Below, piece by piece: positions 25,610 to 33,873 of a DNA stretch of 64,000 nucleotides. The notes under the pieces were generated by a model. That model ran no database searches. It had not been told where the DNA came from and was given only the letters and a program-made list of their open reading frames with translations. The DNA comes from CBDCZI01 sp965224495 (lineage in GTDB: Bacteria; Bacteroidota; Bacteroidia; Cytophagales; JAAEPT01): the NCBI GenBank assembly GCA_965224495.1, contig CBDCZI010000020.1, positions 140,089-204,088 of the forward strand, written 5' to 3'. The position numbers and the translations under genes are program-made. Within the stretch, counting starts at the first letter, position 1, and every line of letters begins with the position of its first letter.

Positions 25610-26200
25610 CTATTTAGGAATAAACATAAGGAACTGAGCTAATCCTGCAAAACTTACGGCTAAAAAGATATAATGAAGTAATGCGTTTTTGTTCCAATAG
25701 GCACAGCTCAAAGAAAATAATAAACCTCCTCCACGAATGATATTTTGCTTAAAAACGTCGCCCAAATCTTCGTAAACAAACGAGCTACTGATGGCTACCA
25801 AAAAGTAAAGACTGTAAATAATGAAAAACATACGGCTGTTACTAAAATAAAACCGTTTGAAATTGAGTTTTTCTGATGAAATTCGAGCATTTGGAAATAG
25901 CAGGACGCTCAATAGGTGAAAAACAAACATTGGGACTAGGCTGTAAAAGAAATACAAGACGTTGTTATTGATGTATTCTACTCGTGGCCAAATGCCAAAC
26001 CAATTTTGAATAAGTGTAATAAAAGAAAACACGGTCCACAAGAAATGAAGTGGGTAAAATTTCATCGCACTGCGAAAACGGAGCATATTTCCCCAGCCAC
26101 CAAAATATTCGGTCGCTATGACACCAAAAACTATCGCATTAAAGACTGTTAAGTACTCCAATTGACTGTATCCCCCAATTTCTATCGGCATTTTATCCAT
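25610..26200 (-). CDS. Hypothetical integral membrane protein
   Basis: Not recognised. 196 residues with about five to six hydrophobic helices (around 15-32, 50-68, 84-104, 122-140, 155-172 and 178-194) and few conserved-looking polar motifs apart from TEYFGGWGNMLRFRS, a loop rich in aromatics. It diverges from the NqrM-like gene; an FNR/CRP-like site lies in the shared upstream region about 50 bases from its start and could serve either gene. Confidence 0.65.
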   Translation of the reverse strand: MDKMPIEIGGYSQLEYLTVFNAIVFGVIATEYFGGWGNMLRFRSAMKFYPLHFLWTVFSFITLIQNWFGIWPRVEYINNNVLYFFYSLVPMFVFHLLSVLLFPNARISSEKLNFKRFYFSNSRMFFIIYSLYFLVAISSSFVYEDLGDVFKQNIIRGGGLLFSLSCAYWNKNALLHYIFLAVSFAGLAQFLMFIPK

Positions 26201-26245
26201 CGTTGCTCAAATTACTAATCATTTTGTGATTTATTACCTAAATGA

Positions 26246-26261
26246 CGTGATATAAATCACA
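26246..26261. promoter_or_regulatory. FNR/CRP-family binding site candidate
   Basis: CGTGATATAAATCACA differs at one base from the palindrome TGTGA-N6-TCACA and contains GTGAT-N4-ATCAC. Its centre (26253.5) is about 43 bases upstream of the start point expected from the -7 box at 26284, the position used by class II activators. Confidence 0.55.
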
Positions 26262-26283
26262 CCAACAAACAAATACACGGCTT

Positions 26284-26291
26284 ACCTTTGT
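26284..26291 (+). promoter_or_regulatory. Distal promoter -7 element TACCTTTG
   Basis: Matches TAnnTTTG. It has no TTG at the -33 position; the FNR/CRP-like box takes that place, as in activator-dependent promoters. Confidence 0.5.
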
Positions 26292-26319
26292 CTAAACGAC
26301 AAATAGTTAATAAACTGAA

Positions 26320-26340
26320 AGGAAACTTTCCTTAAAGTTT
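26320..26340. promoter_or_regulatory. Overlapping palindromes at the proximal promoter
   Basis: AAGGAAA-C-TTTCCTT (26320-26334) and AACTTT-CCTT-AAAGTT (26325-26340) overlap each other and reach the -33 box at 26339, where a repressor could block the proximal promoter. Confidence 0.4.
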
Positions 26341-26369
26341 TGTGGTTATCGTTAAGAGAATTAAATTTG
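26339..26369 (+). promoter_or_regulatory. Proximal promoter of the NqrM-like gene
   Basis: TTTG (26339-26342), 19 bases, TAAATTTG (26362-26369): a full match to the Bacteroidetes promoter in sequence and spacing. The start codon is 18 bases after the -7 box. Confidence 0.65.
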
Positions 26370-26387
26370 CACTATAAAGATACAGTT

Positions 26388-26615
26388 ATGACTTCTACAT
26401 TTTGGTTAACATTAGCAATGCTTGCTATCTTCTTTTTATTAATGTCAGTTCGTCTGCTGTTTGTAAAAGGAGGAGAGTTTAAAGGAACTTGTGCTTCACA
26501 AAGTCCTTTCTTGAACAAAGACGGCGAGGCGTGTAGCTTATGTGGAAAGCAACCTGAGACTTGTGATAACAAGCCTCAGGAAAACGAAGTAAACAAAGTG
26601 TTGTCAAAATTTTAA
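26388..26615 (+). CDS. Small single-pass membrane protein with a Cys cluster, NqrM-like
   Basis: 75 residues, starting at ATG 26388. A single N-terminal helix (5-26) is followed by KGGEFKGTCASQS and then CSLCGKQPETC, so four cysteines sit just after the membrane. NqrM (DUF539) of proteobacteria, needed to mature the Na+-translocating NADH:quinone reductase, has the same size and layout, with KGSCGG after the helix and a CxC/C cluster. The likeness is suggestive, not proof; no nqr gene is in the window. The FNR/CRP-like box fits a respiratory role. Confidence 0.6.
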   Translation: MTSTFWLTLAMLAIFFLLMSVRLLFVKGGEFKGTCASQSPFLNKDGEACSLCGKQPETCDNKPQENEVNKVLSKF

Positions 26616-26668
26616 AAAAAGAGGTTTTCTGTTTCCTTGATTGGAACGAGAATTGTTAGCTCTTTTTT
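26615..26668 (+). terminator. Weak terminator candidate after the NqrM-like gene
   Basis: AAAAAAGAG (26615-26623) could pair with CTCTTTTTT (26660-26668) around a long loop that contains a smaller GTTTCC/GGAAC hairpin. Weak because the loop is large. Confidence 0.35.
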
Positions 26669-26695
26669 GTTGACTTACAATTTAATTCAAATACA

Positions 26696-28087
26696 TTGAC
26701 ATTAATTAAATCTATTTCAGGAATTCGTGGTACCATTGGTGGCGAACCTGGAGATAATCTTACTCCTTTAGATGCTGTTAAATTTGCATCTGCTTATGGA
26801 ATGTGGCTACTTTCGACTGGAAGTAATCCTAAAGTTGTTATCGGTCGTGACGCTCGTATTTCGGGTAAAATGATTGCTGATATTGTAATTGCTACACTTT
26901 CTGGCTTAGGAATTGACGTCATTGACTTAGGTCTTTCGACTACGCCTACGGTAGAAATTGCAGTTACTGGCGAAAATGCTGGTGGCGGGATTATTATCAC
27001 AGCAAGTCACAACCCTGCACAATGGAATGCCTTGAAGTTATTAAATAACAAAGGTGAGTTTTTGGACGGAGAAAATGGTGCGGAGATTTTAGCATTAGCT
27101 GAAAAAGAAGCTTTCTCTTATGCTGAAGTAACGAAATTAGGTAAAATATCCACTGACAACACCTACATTCAAAAGCATATTGACCAAATTTTAGCATTAG
27201 AATTAGTCGATATTGAAGCAATCAAAACGGCAAAGTTTAAAGTTGTTGTTGATTCGGTACATTCGACAGGAGGTATTTCTATACCACCTCTTTTGAGAGC
27301 GTTAGGTGTAGAGGTTATAGAAGAATTATATAGCGAACCAACGGGTCATTTTCCTCACAATCCTGAGCCTTTGGCGGAAAACTTAACGGAGATTAGTTCG
27401 GTTATCAAACAAGGTACTTTTGATTTAGGTATTGTAGTTGACCCAGATGTTGACCGTCTTTGCTTTGTGTGTGACGATGGCGAAATGTTTGGTGAAGAAT
27501 ATACTTTAGTTGCTGTTGCTGATTACATACTTAAAAATAAAAAAGGAGCTACGGTATCTAACCTTTCTTCGACAAGAGCATTGAGAGATGTTACTGAAAA
27601 AGTAGGTGAAACCTATTATTCATCAGCTGTTGGAGAAGTGAATGTGGTAAAAGCAATGAAAGCAAACAACGCCGTGATTGGTGGAGAAGGAAATGGTGGT
27701 ATCATTTATCCTGAATACCATTATGGTAGAGATGCTTTGGTTGGAATTGCATTGTTCTTGACACATTTAGCAAATTATGGTAAATCAATTAGTCAATTAA
27801 AGGCTTCTTACCCGACGTACCATATTTCTAAAAACAAGATAGAATTGACGCCTGAAATCAATGTCGATAAGGTATTGAAAGAAATGGCTAAGAAATATAA
27901 AAATCAGCCTATCTCTACTATTGATGGAGTGAAAATAGAGTTTGATACCGAATGGGTGCATTTGAGAAAGTCAAATACCGAACCTATTATTCGTATCTAT
28001 GCGGAGTCAACTTCTCACGCTACTGCAGATTATTTGGCAAATAAAATCATCTCTGATATCAAAGAAATTGTAGCTGTTACAGCTTAG
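26696..28087 (+). CDS. glmM: Phosphoglucosamine mutase
   Basis: Converts glucosamine-6-phosphate to glucosamine-1-phosphate for UDP-GlcNAc, feeding peptidoglycan and LPS; functionally linked to murF-alr. The 463 residues belong to the phosphohexomutase family. TTG at 26696 is taken as start because MTLIKSISGIRGT is the conserved beginning in Bacteroidetes and no ATG is near. The phosphoserine loop is ITASHNPAQWNALK (Ser near 102), the metal loop DPDVDRL, the sugar-binding loop GGEGNGG, and the phosphate-binding loop RKSNTEPIIRIY. Confidence 0.93.
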   Translation: MTLIKSISGIRGTIGGEPGDNLTPLDAVKFASAYGMWLLSTGSNPKVVIGRDARISGKMIADIVIATLSGLGIDVIDLGLSTTPTVEIAVTGENAGGGIIITASHNPAQWNALKLLNNKGEFLDGENGAEILALAEKEAFSYAEVTKLGKISTDNTYIQKHIDQILALELVDIEAIKTAKFKVVVDSVHSTGGISIPPLLRALGVEVIEELYSEPTGHFPHNPEPLAENLTEISSVIKQGTFDLGIVVDPDVDRLCFVCDDGEMFGEEYTLVAVADYILKNKKGATVSNLSSTRALRDVTEKVGETYYSSAVGEVNVVKAMKANNAVIGGEGNGGIIYPEYHYGRDALVGIALFLTHLANYGKSISQLKASYPTYHISKNKIELTPEINVDKVLKEMAKKYKNQPISTIDGVKIEFDTEWVHLRKSNTEPIIRIYAESTSHATADYLANKIISDIKEIVAVTA

Positions 28088-28088
28088 T

Positions 28089-28507
28089 TTGGGATCAATG
28101 CAATTTTCTGGGTTTCGTTATGGTATGACTCCAGAGCATTTGAAAGAGATAAAACGCTTAGAAAAAGAGAATAACCTTCTCAAGAAGTTATTGGCAGAAA
28201 AGGAGTTAGAAGGTCATTTAAAAGATGAATTGCTAAAAAAGAAACGTGCCTGGGAGAAAAGAAACAGATAGTTTCAAGATTTATTTGCTTAGGCTTAAAA
28301 AGAGATGTAGTGTTAGGGATTTCAAAACTCTCAAAACATCAATATTACTATAAGTCAACAGGTAAACTCTCAGGCAGGACTCCGTCATCAACGACACTGA
28401 AGTTAGTTGATAATTCGTTAAAAGACATCAGGAACAAGCAAGTATTGTTTGATATTCGTGATTGTCAAGAGGATGAAGATACAATAAAGAAACACTTGGA
28501 AAAGTAA
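28089..28507 (+). pseudogene. IS3-family transposase remnant (orfA end and orfB start)
   Basis: The first frame (to 28271) encodes the coiled-coil end of OrfA: HLKEIKRLEKENNLLKKLLAEK, without the N-terminal helix-turn-helix. The -1 frame continues as EKKQIVSRFICLGLKRDVV then LGISKLSKHQYYYKSTGK, the beginning of OrfB, and stops at 28507. An A6G run (CTAAAAAAGAAA, near 28228) sits in the overlap where IS3 elements shift frame by -1. The DDE catalytic domain is missing and no inverted repeats were found, so it is an immobile fragment lying directly behind glmM. Confidence 0.75.
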
Positions 28508-28643
28508 CTAAGCTTGATGTTTTTGAAAAACAATTAGTAGCAGTTCCTTGTTAATTGGGAAAAATAACGATATTACCAAACTAAAAATAAGATTGTCCGA
28601 TTAATAGGGGGCTAGACCATTACTTGCGACAAAATTAGATTCA

Positions 28644-29327
28644 ATGTTTCCTCCTCTCGAAATACTTTACCAAGATGAATATTTAGTAGCCATCAACAAA
28701 CCTTCGGGTTTGATTGTTCACAAAACCCCGATGGCAAAAGACGCTAAAGTTTTTGCTCTACAAGAGTTGAGAGATCAAATTGGTCAATACGTTTATCCTG
28801 CTCATCGTATCGATAGACAGACGTCAGGAGTACTTTTGTTTGCTTTAAACACCGAAGTTGACAAACAGTTAAAAGAGTTGTTTCGGGAGCAAAGAGTAAA
28901 GAAAACCTATTGGACAATTGTTCGTGGTTTTGCTCCTGAAAAAGGTACAATCACAAAACCATTGTTAAAAGACGGCTCAACAGAACCACAAGACGCGGTT
29001 ACTCATTTCAAAAAACTCAATCAGGTGGAGTTACCTATTCCCGTGAGTAAATACCCCGCTTGCCGTATTTCATTGGTAGAGGTTTACCCCGAAACAGGCA
29101 GAATGCACCAAATCAGACGTCATTTTGCTCATTTACGTCATTACATTATTGCTGACAAACCTCATGGTGATTGTAAACAAAATAAAATGTTTTTTGAGAA
29201 ATTTGGGTTGAACAATATGTTACTTCATTCAAGAGCAATGCTTTTTGAACACCCGATTACTAAAGAAGAAATTAAAATCACCGCAGGGTTACCAAAACAT
29301 TTTCAAGAGATTGTCAATTTATTTTAA
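28644..29327 (+). CDS. truC: tRNA pseudouridine(65) synthase
   Basis: RluA-family pseudouridine synthase of 227 residues. The catalytic Asp is in AHRIDRQTSGVLLFAL (near residue 57). The opening LEILYQDEYLVAINKPSGL, the ALQELRDQIGQYVYPAHR segment and the later ELPIPVSKYPACRISLVE and GRMHQIRRHFAHLRH follow TruC closely, more than RluA, RluC or RluD, so I assign modification of U65 in tRNA. There is no S4 domain, as expected for TruC. Ends at a symmetrical terminator. Confidence 0.88.
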   Translation: MFPPLEILYQDEYLVAINKPSGLIVHKTPMAKDAKVFALQELRDQIGQYVYPAHRIDRQTSGVLLFALNTEVDKQLKELFREQRVKKTYWTIVRGFAPEKGTITKPLLKDGSTEPQDAVTHFKKLNQVELPIPVSKYPACRISLVEVYPETGRMHQIRRHFAHLRHYIIADKPHGDCKQNKMFFEKFGLNNMLLHSRAMLFEHPITKEEIKITAGLPKHFQEIVNLF

Positions 29328-29330
29328 AAC

Positions 29331-29367
29331 AATAAAGCCTCTGTTTTCATAAAACAGAGGCTTTATT
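29331..29367. terminator. Bidirectional hairpin between truC and the DUF547 gene
   Basis: Perfect 17-bp stem AATAAAGCCTCTGTTTT / AAAACAGAGGCTTTATT with a 3-nt loop (CAT), between converging genes. The T tract is interrupted. Confidence 0.8.
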
Positions 29368-29385
29368 GAAAGAAGGTAAACAGTC

Positions 29386-30354
29386 TTATTTCCCGTTCAA
29401 ATCCCAATTGTATTCGTTGTAACTAACCTTTGCTTTTGGGCTAATCGTTGTTTTGCTGTACTTAGCCAAAAAGGTTGTGATATTTCCAAAATCGCTTGCA
29501 TACCATTCAAATATTTTAGAAATCTTTACTTTGTTTTCTGTTAGCTCGTTTTGAGAGGTATTATTAATAAAAGCAATGGTCTGTTTTTGAAGTTGTGCGT
29601 TTAACCTCCCAGCAGTAAAGGCCTCATTAAGTAATTTTGGACAAGATTTGGCACCACAATTTACCGCAAAATGAATACGAGGCTCTTTGAATGTCGGGCG
29701 AATAACTTTATTTTCAATGGTGTTTAATGTATAGTTTTTACCATCAATAGTTACTACATTTTTATCCCACGCTTTATCGATTTTCATGATGCTTTTTAAA
29801 GGATAATTATTGAGTAACAAATCGATAGTAAGTGCGTTGTAAATGTTAATCCAATAGGCTAGTTTTTCATTTCTTGTCCAGCTTGTCTTTGGCGAGTTTG
29901 CTTTTAATGTGTTAATGTACCCTTTAAGTTTTGAGTGCTCAGTTTTAAAACCAGCATAATTTACAACACCAGTACTTGTTACATATTTCTTTAATAAAGA
30001 GTTAAATACAGCGTGACTAACGGTAGTGATTTTTTCCGTTTCAGTTACTTTTTGAGGGACAATAACTTCTGGTATTGTTATTTCTTCCTTTTCCTTTGGG
30101 GTGTTTTTAACAGTTTCCTTTTTAGAAAGAATGACAGTTTCTTTCATCGTTTCAGGGGCTTTTTCGGGAATAATTTCCTCCGTTACTTGCTCAATAATTT
30201 CTTTAGTAGGTAACTCAACAACTTCTTTTATGGTTGTGATTGTTGTAGGCTCTTTTTTGGTGTCATTAATTACTTCTGTAGAAGTTTCTTTGGCTTCAGA
30301 ACAAGCTATGGCTGAAAATAGAAATATAAAGCTATAAATAGATTTAGTAAACAT
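29386..30354 (-). CDS. DUF547-domain lipoprotein
   Basis: Starts at the ATG at 30354, which gives a lipoprotein signal ending FSAIAC (Cys18); the open frame further upstream is not used. Residues about 20-110 are a low-complexity linker rich in Glu, Thr, Lys and Val. Residues about 115-320 are DUF547: KLAYWINIYNALTIDLLL and HFAVNCGAKSCPKL are its signatures. The function of DUF547 is not established in bacteria. It is probably surface-attached, with the linker spanning the periplasm. Confidence 0.85.
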   Translation of the reverse strand: MFTKSIYSFIFLFSAIACSEAKETSTEVINDTKKEPTTITTIKEVVELPTKEIIEQVTEEIIPEKAPETMKETVILSKKETVKNTPKEKEEITIPEVIVPQKVTETEKITTVSHAVFNSLLKKYVTSTGVVNYAGFKTEHSKLKGYINTLKANSPKTSWTRNEKLAYWINIYNALTIDLLLNNYPLKSIMKIDKAWDKNVVTIDGKNYTLNTIENKVIRPTFKEPRIHFAVNCGAKSCPKLLNEAFTAGRLNAQLQKQTIAFINNTSQNELTENKVKISKIFEWYASDFGNITTFLAKYSKTTISPKAKVSYNEYNWDLNGK

Positions 30355-30438
30355 AAGGCTGTGTTTTATTTGTTTTAACAATCTACGATGAAATCTCTGA
30401 ATTAGAGGTAATCCTGCCGACAAATCATTGATTTTTTA

Positions 30439-30609
30439 TTAATTCATGGATGATTTTTGTTCTGAAGAATGAAATTTTCCTCCTCCAGAAGTAACTTGTG
30501 TATTTACTATTAATCCTTCTATCATTTCCATCTAATTTTCAACTAAAAACTAGCCCGAGTAATCAATCGGTTAAGAACATGGCATTTTACACCTTGTTGT
30601 ACACAGTTC
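30439..30609 (-). other. Gap with gene debris only
   Basis: A 30-codon frame (30439-30531, MEMIEGLIVNTQVTSGGG...) may be another fragment, but I cannot assign it. From 30540 to 30609 I see no gene or promoter. Confidence 0.3.
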
Positions 30610-30744
30610 CTATCTGTTCTTTTTAATAAATTCAGTTGGATTTAAATAACCCTGAGTGTCAGTAGAATACCCTCCACCAATGGGGAGTCCAATTTCGTTT
30701 CTTATTTCTAAATGTAAATGCGCCCAATGTTTAAGTATATGCTT
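30610..30744 (-). pseudogene. C-terminal fragment of an M23-type peptidase
   Basis: Reads KHILKHWAHLHLEIR, then NEIGLPIGGGYSTDTQ, then GYLNPTEFIKKNR and stop. HLHLEIR followed by G...NPxxFI is the C-terminal end of LytM/M23 zinc endopeptidases, where HxH supplies a zinc ligand. There is no start codon: an in-frame stop (30745-30747) lies directly upstream, and the N-terminal catalytic half is missing. Confidence 0.65.
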
Positions 30745-31191
30745 TTAATCTTGTTTACTTCCTCTGATTAATCCCTGAGTGTCAGAGGCCGTTTGAGAAA
30801 ATGTACCTTGAAATTCATTTCCATTTAACTGACCCTCAAAAATTCCATTTGTCTTTCTTTTTTTTCCGTTTTCAATATATTGCAATGTGAAAATATTCCC
30901 ATTTACTGACCCCTTAATATCTATAGATGTCCTTTCCGAATAGTCAAGTTGAATTCCATTTACTTTAATTTTTTCACCTGTTCCTTCAATACGTTTACCA
31001 CTTTGTGCTAAATGTAATTTCCACTCGATTTTCATTCCTAGATAAGAAGTCAATTCAGCTTTTTGAATTTCGGAATTCATTATCCAACCACCTTCAAAAT
31101 CGGCAATGCTTTCTTCCTTTAATTACCATATTGTTAAAATTAAAGCTATGCCCCCGATAATTGCCCCTATTTTTGTGTATCTACCTTCCAT
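30745..31191 (-). pseudogene. Membrane-anchored hypothetical protein interrupted by an in-frame TAA
   Basis: An ATG at 31191 opens MEGRYTKIGAIIGGIALILTIW, a membrane anchor, and then a TAA (31123-31125). Without any frame change the sequence goes on as LKEESIADFEGGWIMNSEI and a beta-rich region to the stop at 30745. The two halves together would make a 147-codon anchored protein with a lipocalin-like feel (FEGGW near the start of the barrel), but I do not recognise the family. The remaining 111-codon ORF from the internal ATG at 31080 may still be made, without its anchor. Confidence 0.55.
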
Positions 31192-31287
31192 TTATATTAT
31201 TATAATCACTTGTAAAACAGCGCTATACACCACTCTTATTTATTATATCGTTAAACCTACGAAATATAATACCAAACATACTCTTTT

Positions 31288-32157
31288 CTAAAAAAAAGTA
31301 ACGGAGTAATCAATCGTAAAACGTTTTTCTACTGCTAACTTTTCTACTGCTAATTTATTTGCGAAATCGCCCTTACTGTCATCTGTATCGGTAATACCAC
31401 ACCACGGCTCGATACAAACAAAGGGTGCATTTTTCTCTTTTGTCCAAAAAGCCAAATATTTCCAGTCTGTAAAACCAAAAGTCAAACCGTGCTTGTGTTT
31501 TGAAGACAATAACGAAACTTCAGTAGATTTTAAACCTTCATAAATCAAGGCATCATGCTTAAATAAATCATAACTCAACTCAACCTTATCTCCTAATTCA
31601 ACGGTTGCTTTATTGCCATTTAACAACCCTGTTTTAGGGTTCAAGTCAATCTGTGTCGGGTTTTCTTTCTCCGAAAATTTTAAATAATAATCATCAAACG
31701 AAGTACCCTCAACCAACGGACAGTTAAAAGCTGGGTGTCCTCCGATAGAAAACAAAATCTCTTTTTCGTCTTTATTAATCACTTGGTAGCTGACCACCAA
31801 CTCCGAGCCCAACAGTTTGTAGCCTACCTGTAAAGCAAATTTGAAAGGGTAAATCTGTTCTATTTCTTCAGAAGAGGCTAATTCAAAAGTAACACTATCG
31901 ACTTCTTGGTTGATTACCGTAAATTCATTGTCTCTGGCAAAACCGTGTTGAGGCAAATGGTATGTTTTTCCATCTACTACATAAGTTTTGTTTTTTACTT
32001 GACCCACAATTGGAAATAACACCGGTGCGTGACGACCCCAAATCTTAGCGTCTCCTTTCCATAAATAATCTAATCTTGTTTTTTTAGAATAAACACGTGT
32101 CAATTCTGCTCCCGCAGATTTTACTTCCACCAACAATTCTTCGTTTTCTAACTTCAT
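31288..32157 (-). CDS. Aldose 1-epimerase family protein
   Basis: 289 residues starting at ATG 32157 (MKLENEELLVEVKSAGAEL); a longer frame upstream is unsupported. The galactose mutarotase-like beta-sandwich shows GRHAPVLFPIVGQVKNKTY, LPQHGFARDNEFTV (catalytic His region), SIGGHPAFNCPL and CIEPWCGITD (the Glu is the usual catalytic base). It belongs to the LacX/YeaD-like branch acting on hexoses or hexose phosphates. It follows the ALDH7 gene after 62 bases. Confidence 0.85.
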   Translation of the reverse strand: MKLENEELLVEVKSAGAELTRVYSKKTRLDYLWKGDAKIWGRHAPVLFPIVGQVKNKTYVVDGKTYHLPQHGFARDNEFTVINQEVDSVTFELASSEEIEQIYPFKFALQVGYKLLGSELVVSYQVINKDEKEILFSIGGHPAFNCPLVEGTSFDDYYLKFSEKENPTQIDLNPKTGLLNGNKATVELGDKVELSYDLFKHDALIYEGLKSTEVSLLSSKHKHGLTFGFTDWKYLAFWTKEKNAPFVCIEPWCGITDTDDSKGDFANKLAVEKLAVEKRFTIDYSVTFF

Positions 32158-32219
32158 TTTATTTCCTTTATCAACCACCAAAAAGTCGGTCAAAAGTGTT
32201 TTGAACAACAAAACTCTTT

Positions 32220-33755
32220 TTATATTTTAAAATCTATTCCTTGTGCCAACGGTAATTCGTCGCCATAATTAATTGTATTTGTCTGACGACGCATATACGC
32301 ACGCCAAGCATCCGAACCACTTTCTCTTCCTCCTCCTGTGTCTTTTTCTCCTCCAAATGCTCCTCCAATTTCTGCTCCCGATGTACCAATATTTACATTG
32401 GCAATACCACAATCAGAACCTAAGGCAGATAAGAATTTCTCTGTTTCTTTGATATTTTCACTAAATATAGCCGAAGACAAGCCTTGTTTGACGTCATTTT
32501 GAATGGCTATAGCATTTTCTATTGCTCCCGAATATTCTATCAAATACAAAATAGGTGCAAAGGTTTCTTTCTGAACAATCGCAAATGAATTTTTCACCAA
32601 GGCAACTGTAGGTTCTACATAATGTCCGTTTTCATAAACTCCTTTTGTCAACTCATTGCCTCCAATCAATAATTCACCTCCTTGTTCCTTGATCGATTTT
32701 ATTGCTTGTAAATAATGAGAAACGGCTTGTTCATCAATCAGAGGACCTACCAACGTGGTTTTTTCTAAGGGGTTTCCGACAGGTAACTTTGCATACGCCG
32801 TAACGAGACGTTCTTTGACTTCTTTGACCATCGAGGTGTGTACAATGAGCCTTCTGGTCGAAGTGCAACGTTGCCCACACGTACCGACAGCACCAAAAAC
32901 TACGGCCGTCATTGCCAAATCTAAGTCGGCGTGTGAGGTAATAATTAATGCGTTATTTCCTCCTAATTCCAAAATCGAACGTCCCAAACGAGAAGCGACT
33001 ACTCCTGCCACAGATTGCCCCATGGGTGTACTTCCTGTCGCCGAAACCAAAGGTATGCGTCGGTCTTCTGCTATTTTTTTACCGATAGAGGCATTGCCTA
33101 TAACCAAACTTAATATGGCTTGAGGGTAACCGTTTTTGGCTAAAACTTCGCCTGCTATTTTTTGACAAGCGATGGCTGTCAAAGGTGTTTTTTCCGATGG
33201 TTTCCAAATGCAAACATCACCACAAGCTAATGCTAACATTGCATTCCACGCCCAAACAGCAACGGGGAAATTAAATGAGCTAATAATCCCAACATTACCC
33301 ATAGGATGCCATTGTTCGTACATTCGGTGGTCTTCTCGTTCGGAGTGCATAGTTAGTCCATACAGCTGGCGAGAAAGCCCGACAGCGAAATCACAGATAT
33401 CAATCATTTCTTGTACTTCACCCAAACCTTCTTGGTATATTTTGCCCATTTCAAGGGTTACCAATGCTCCTAATTCGTCTTTTTTCTCACGTAAAGCCAA
33501 CCCTATTTGTCGCACCAACTCCCCTCGTTTTGGTGCAGGTACTTTTCGCCAAATGGCAAAAGCTTTTTCTGCCTCCGTCATTACAGTTTCGTACTGTTTG
33601 TCGGTTGCTAAGTGAACTGATGCTAATTTCTGTTCATCTATGGGCGAAAAAACGTCCATCTCTACACCGTCTCCAACGATGGCTTCTCGCCCGATAAAGG
33701 CTCCGTTGTTTACTGTTTTTAAATCAAATGCTTTTAATATTTCTCGTGCTTCCAT
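32220..33755 (-). CDS. ALDH7-family aldehyde dehydrogenase (alpha-aminoadipic semialdehyde dehydrogenase type)
   Basis: 511 residues from ATG 33755. NAD-dependent aldehyde dehydrogenase: catalytic Cys in VGTCGQRCTSTRR (near residue 290), general base Glu in SILELGGNNALI, and Asn in FNFPVAVWAWN. LELGGNNA and GQRCTSTRR point to the ALDH7 (antiquitin) branch, which oxidises alpha-aminoadipate semialdehyde or piperideine-6-carboxylate in lysine breakdown. Lysine catabolism is therefore likely, but no other gene of that pathway is present here. Confidence 0.85.
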   Translation of the reverse strand: MEAREILKAFDLKTVNNGAFIGREAIVGDGVEMDVFSPIDEQKLASVHLATDKQYETVMTEAEKAFAIWRKVPAPKRGELVRQIGLALREKKDELGALVTLEMGKIYQEGLGEVQEMIDICDFAVGLSRQLYGLTMHSEREDHRMYEQWHPMGNVGIISSFNFPVAVWAWNAMLALACGDVCIWKPSEKTPLTAIACQKIAGEVLAKNGYPQAILSLVIGNASIGKKIAEDRRIPLVSATGSTPMGQSVAGVVASRLGRSILELGGNNALIITSHADLDLAMTAVVFGAVGTCGQRCTSTRRLIVHTSMVKEVKERLVTAYAKLPVGNPLEKTTLVGPLIDEQAVSHYLQAIKSIKEQGGELLIGGNELTKGVYENGHYVEPTVALVKNSFAIVQKETFAPILYLIEYSGAIENAIAIQNDVKQGLSSAIFSENIKETEKFLSALGSDCGIANVNIGTSGAEIGGAFGGEKDTGGGRESGSDAWRAYMRRQTNTINYGDELPLAQGIDFKI

Positions 33756-33873
33756 AAAAATTAGTACGTTGGTTCTCTTTGTTTGACTCATTCAAAAATC
33801 ACTTTTTGAATGAGTTTATTAAAGCTACAAAAAATAACCGAAAGGCGGTCTTTTCCTCTCGCCATTTGTCTAG

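Noticed and set aside
32755..33697. Plus-strand ORFs opposite the ALDH7 gene
   Set aside because: Antisense shadows; no domain and no promoter.
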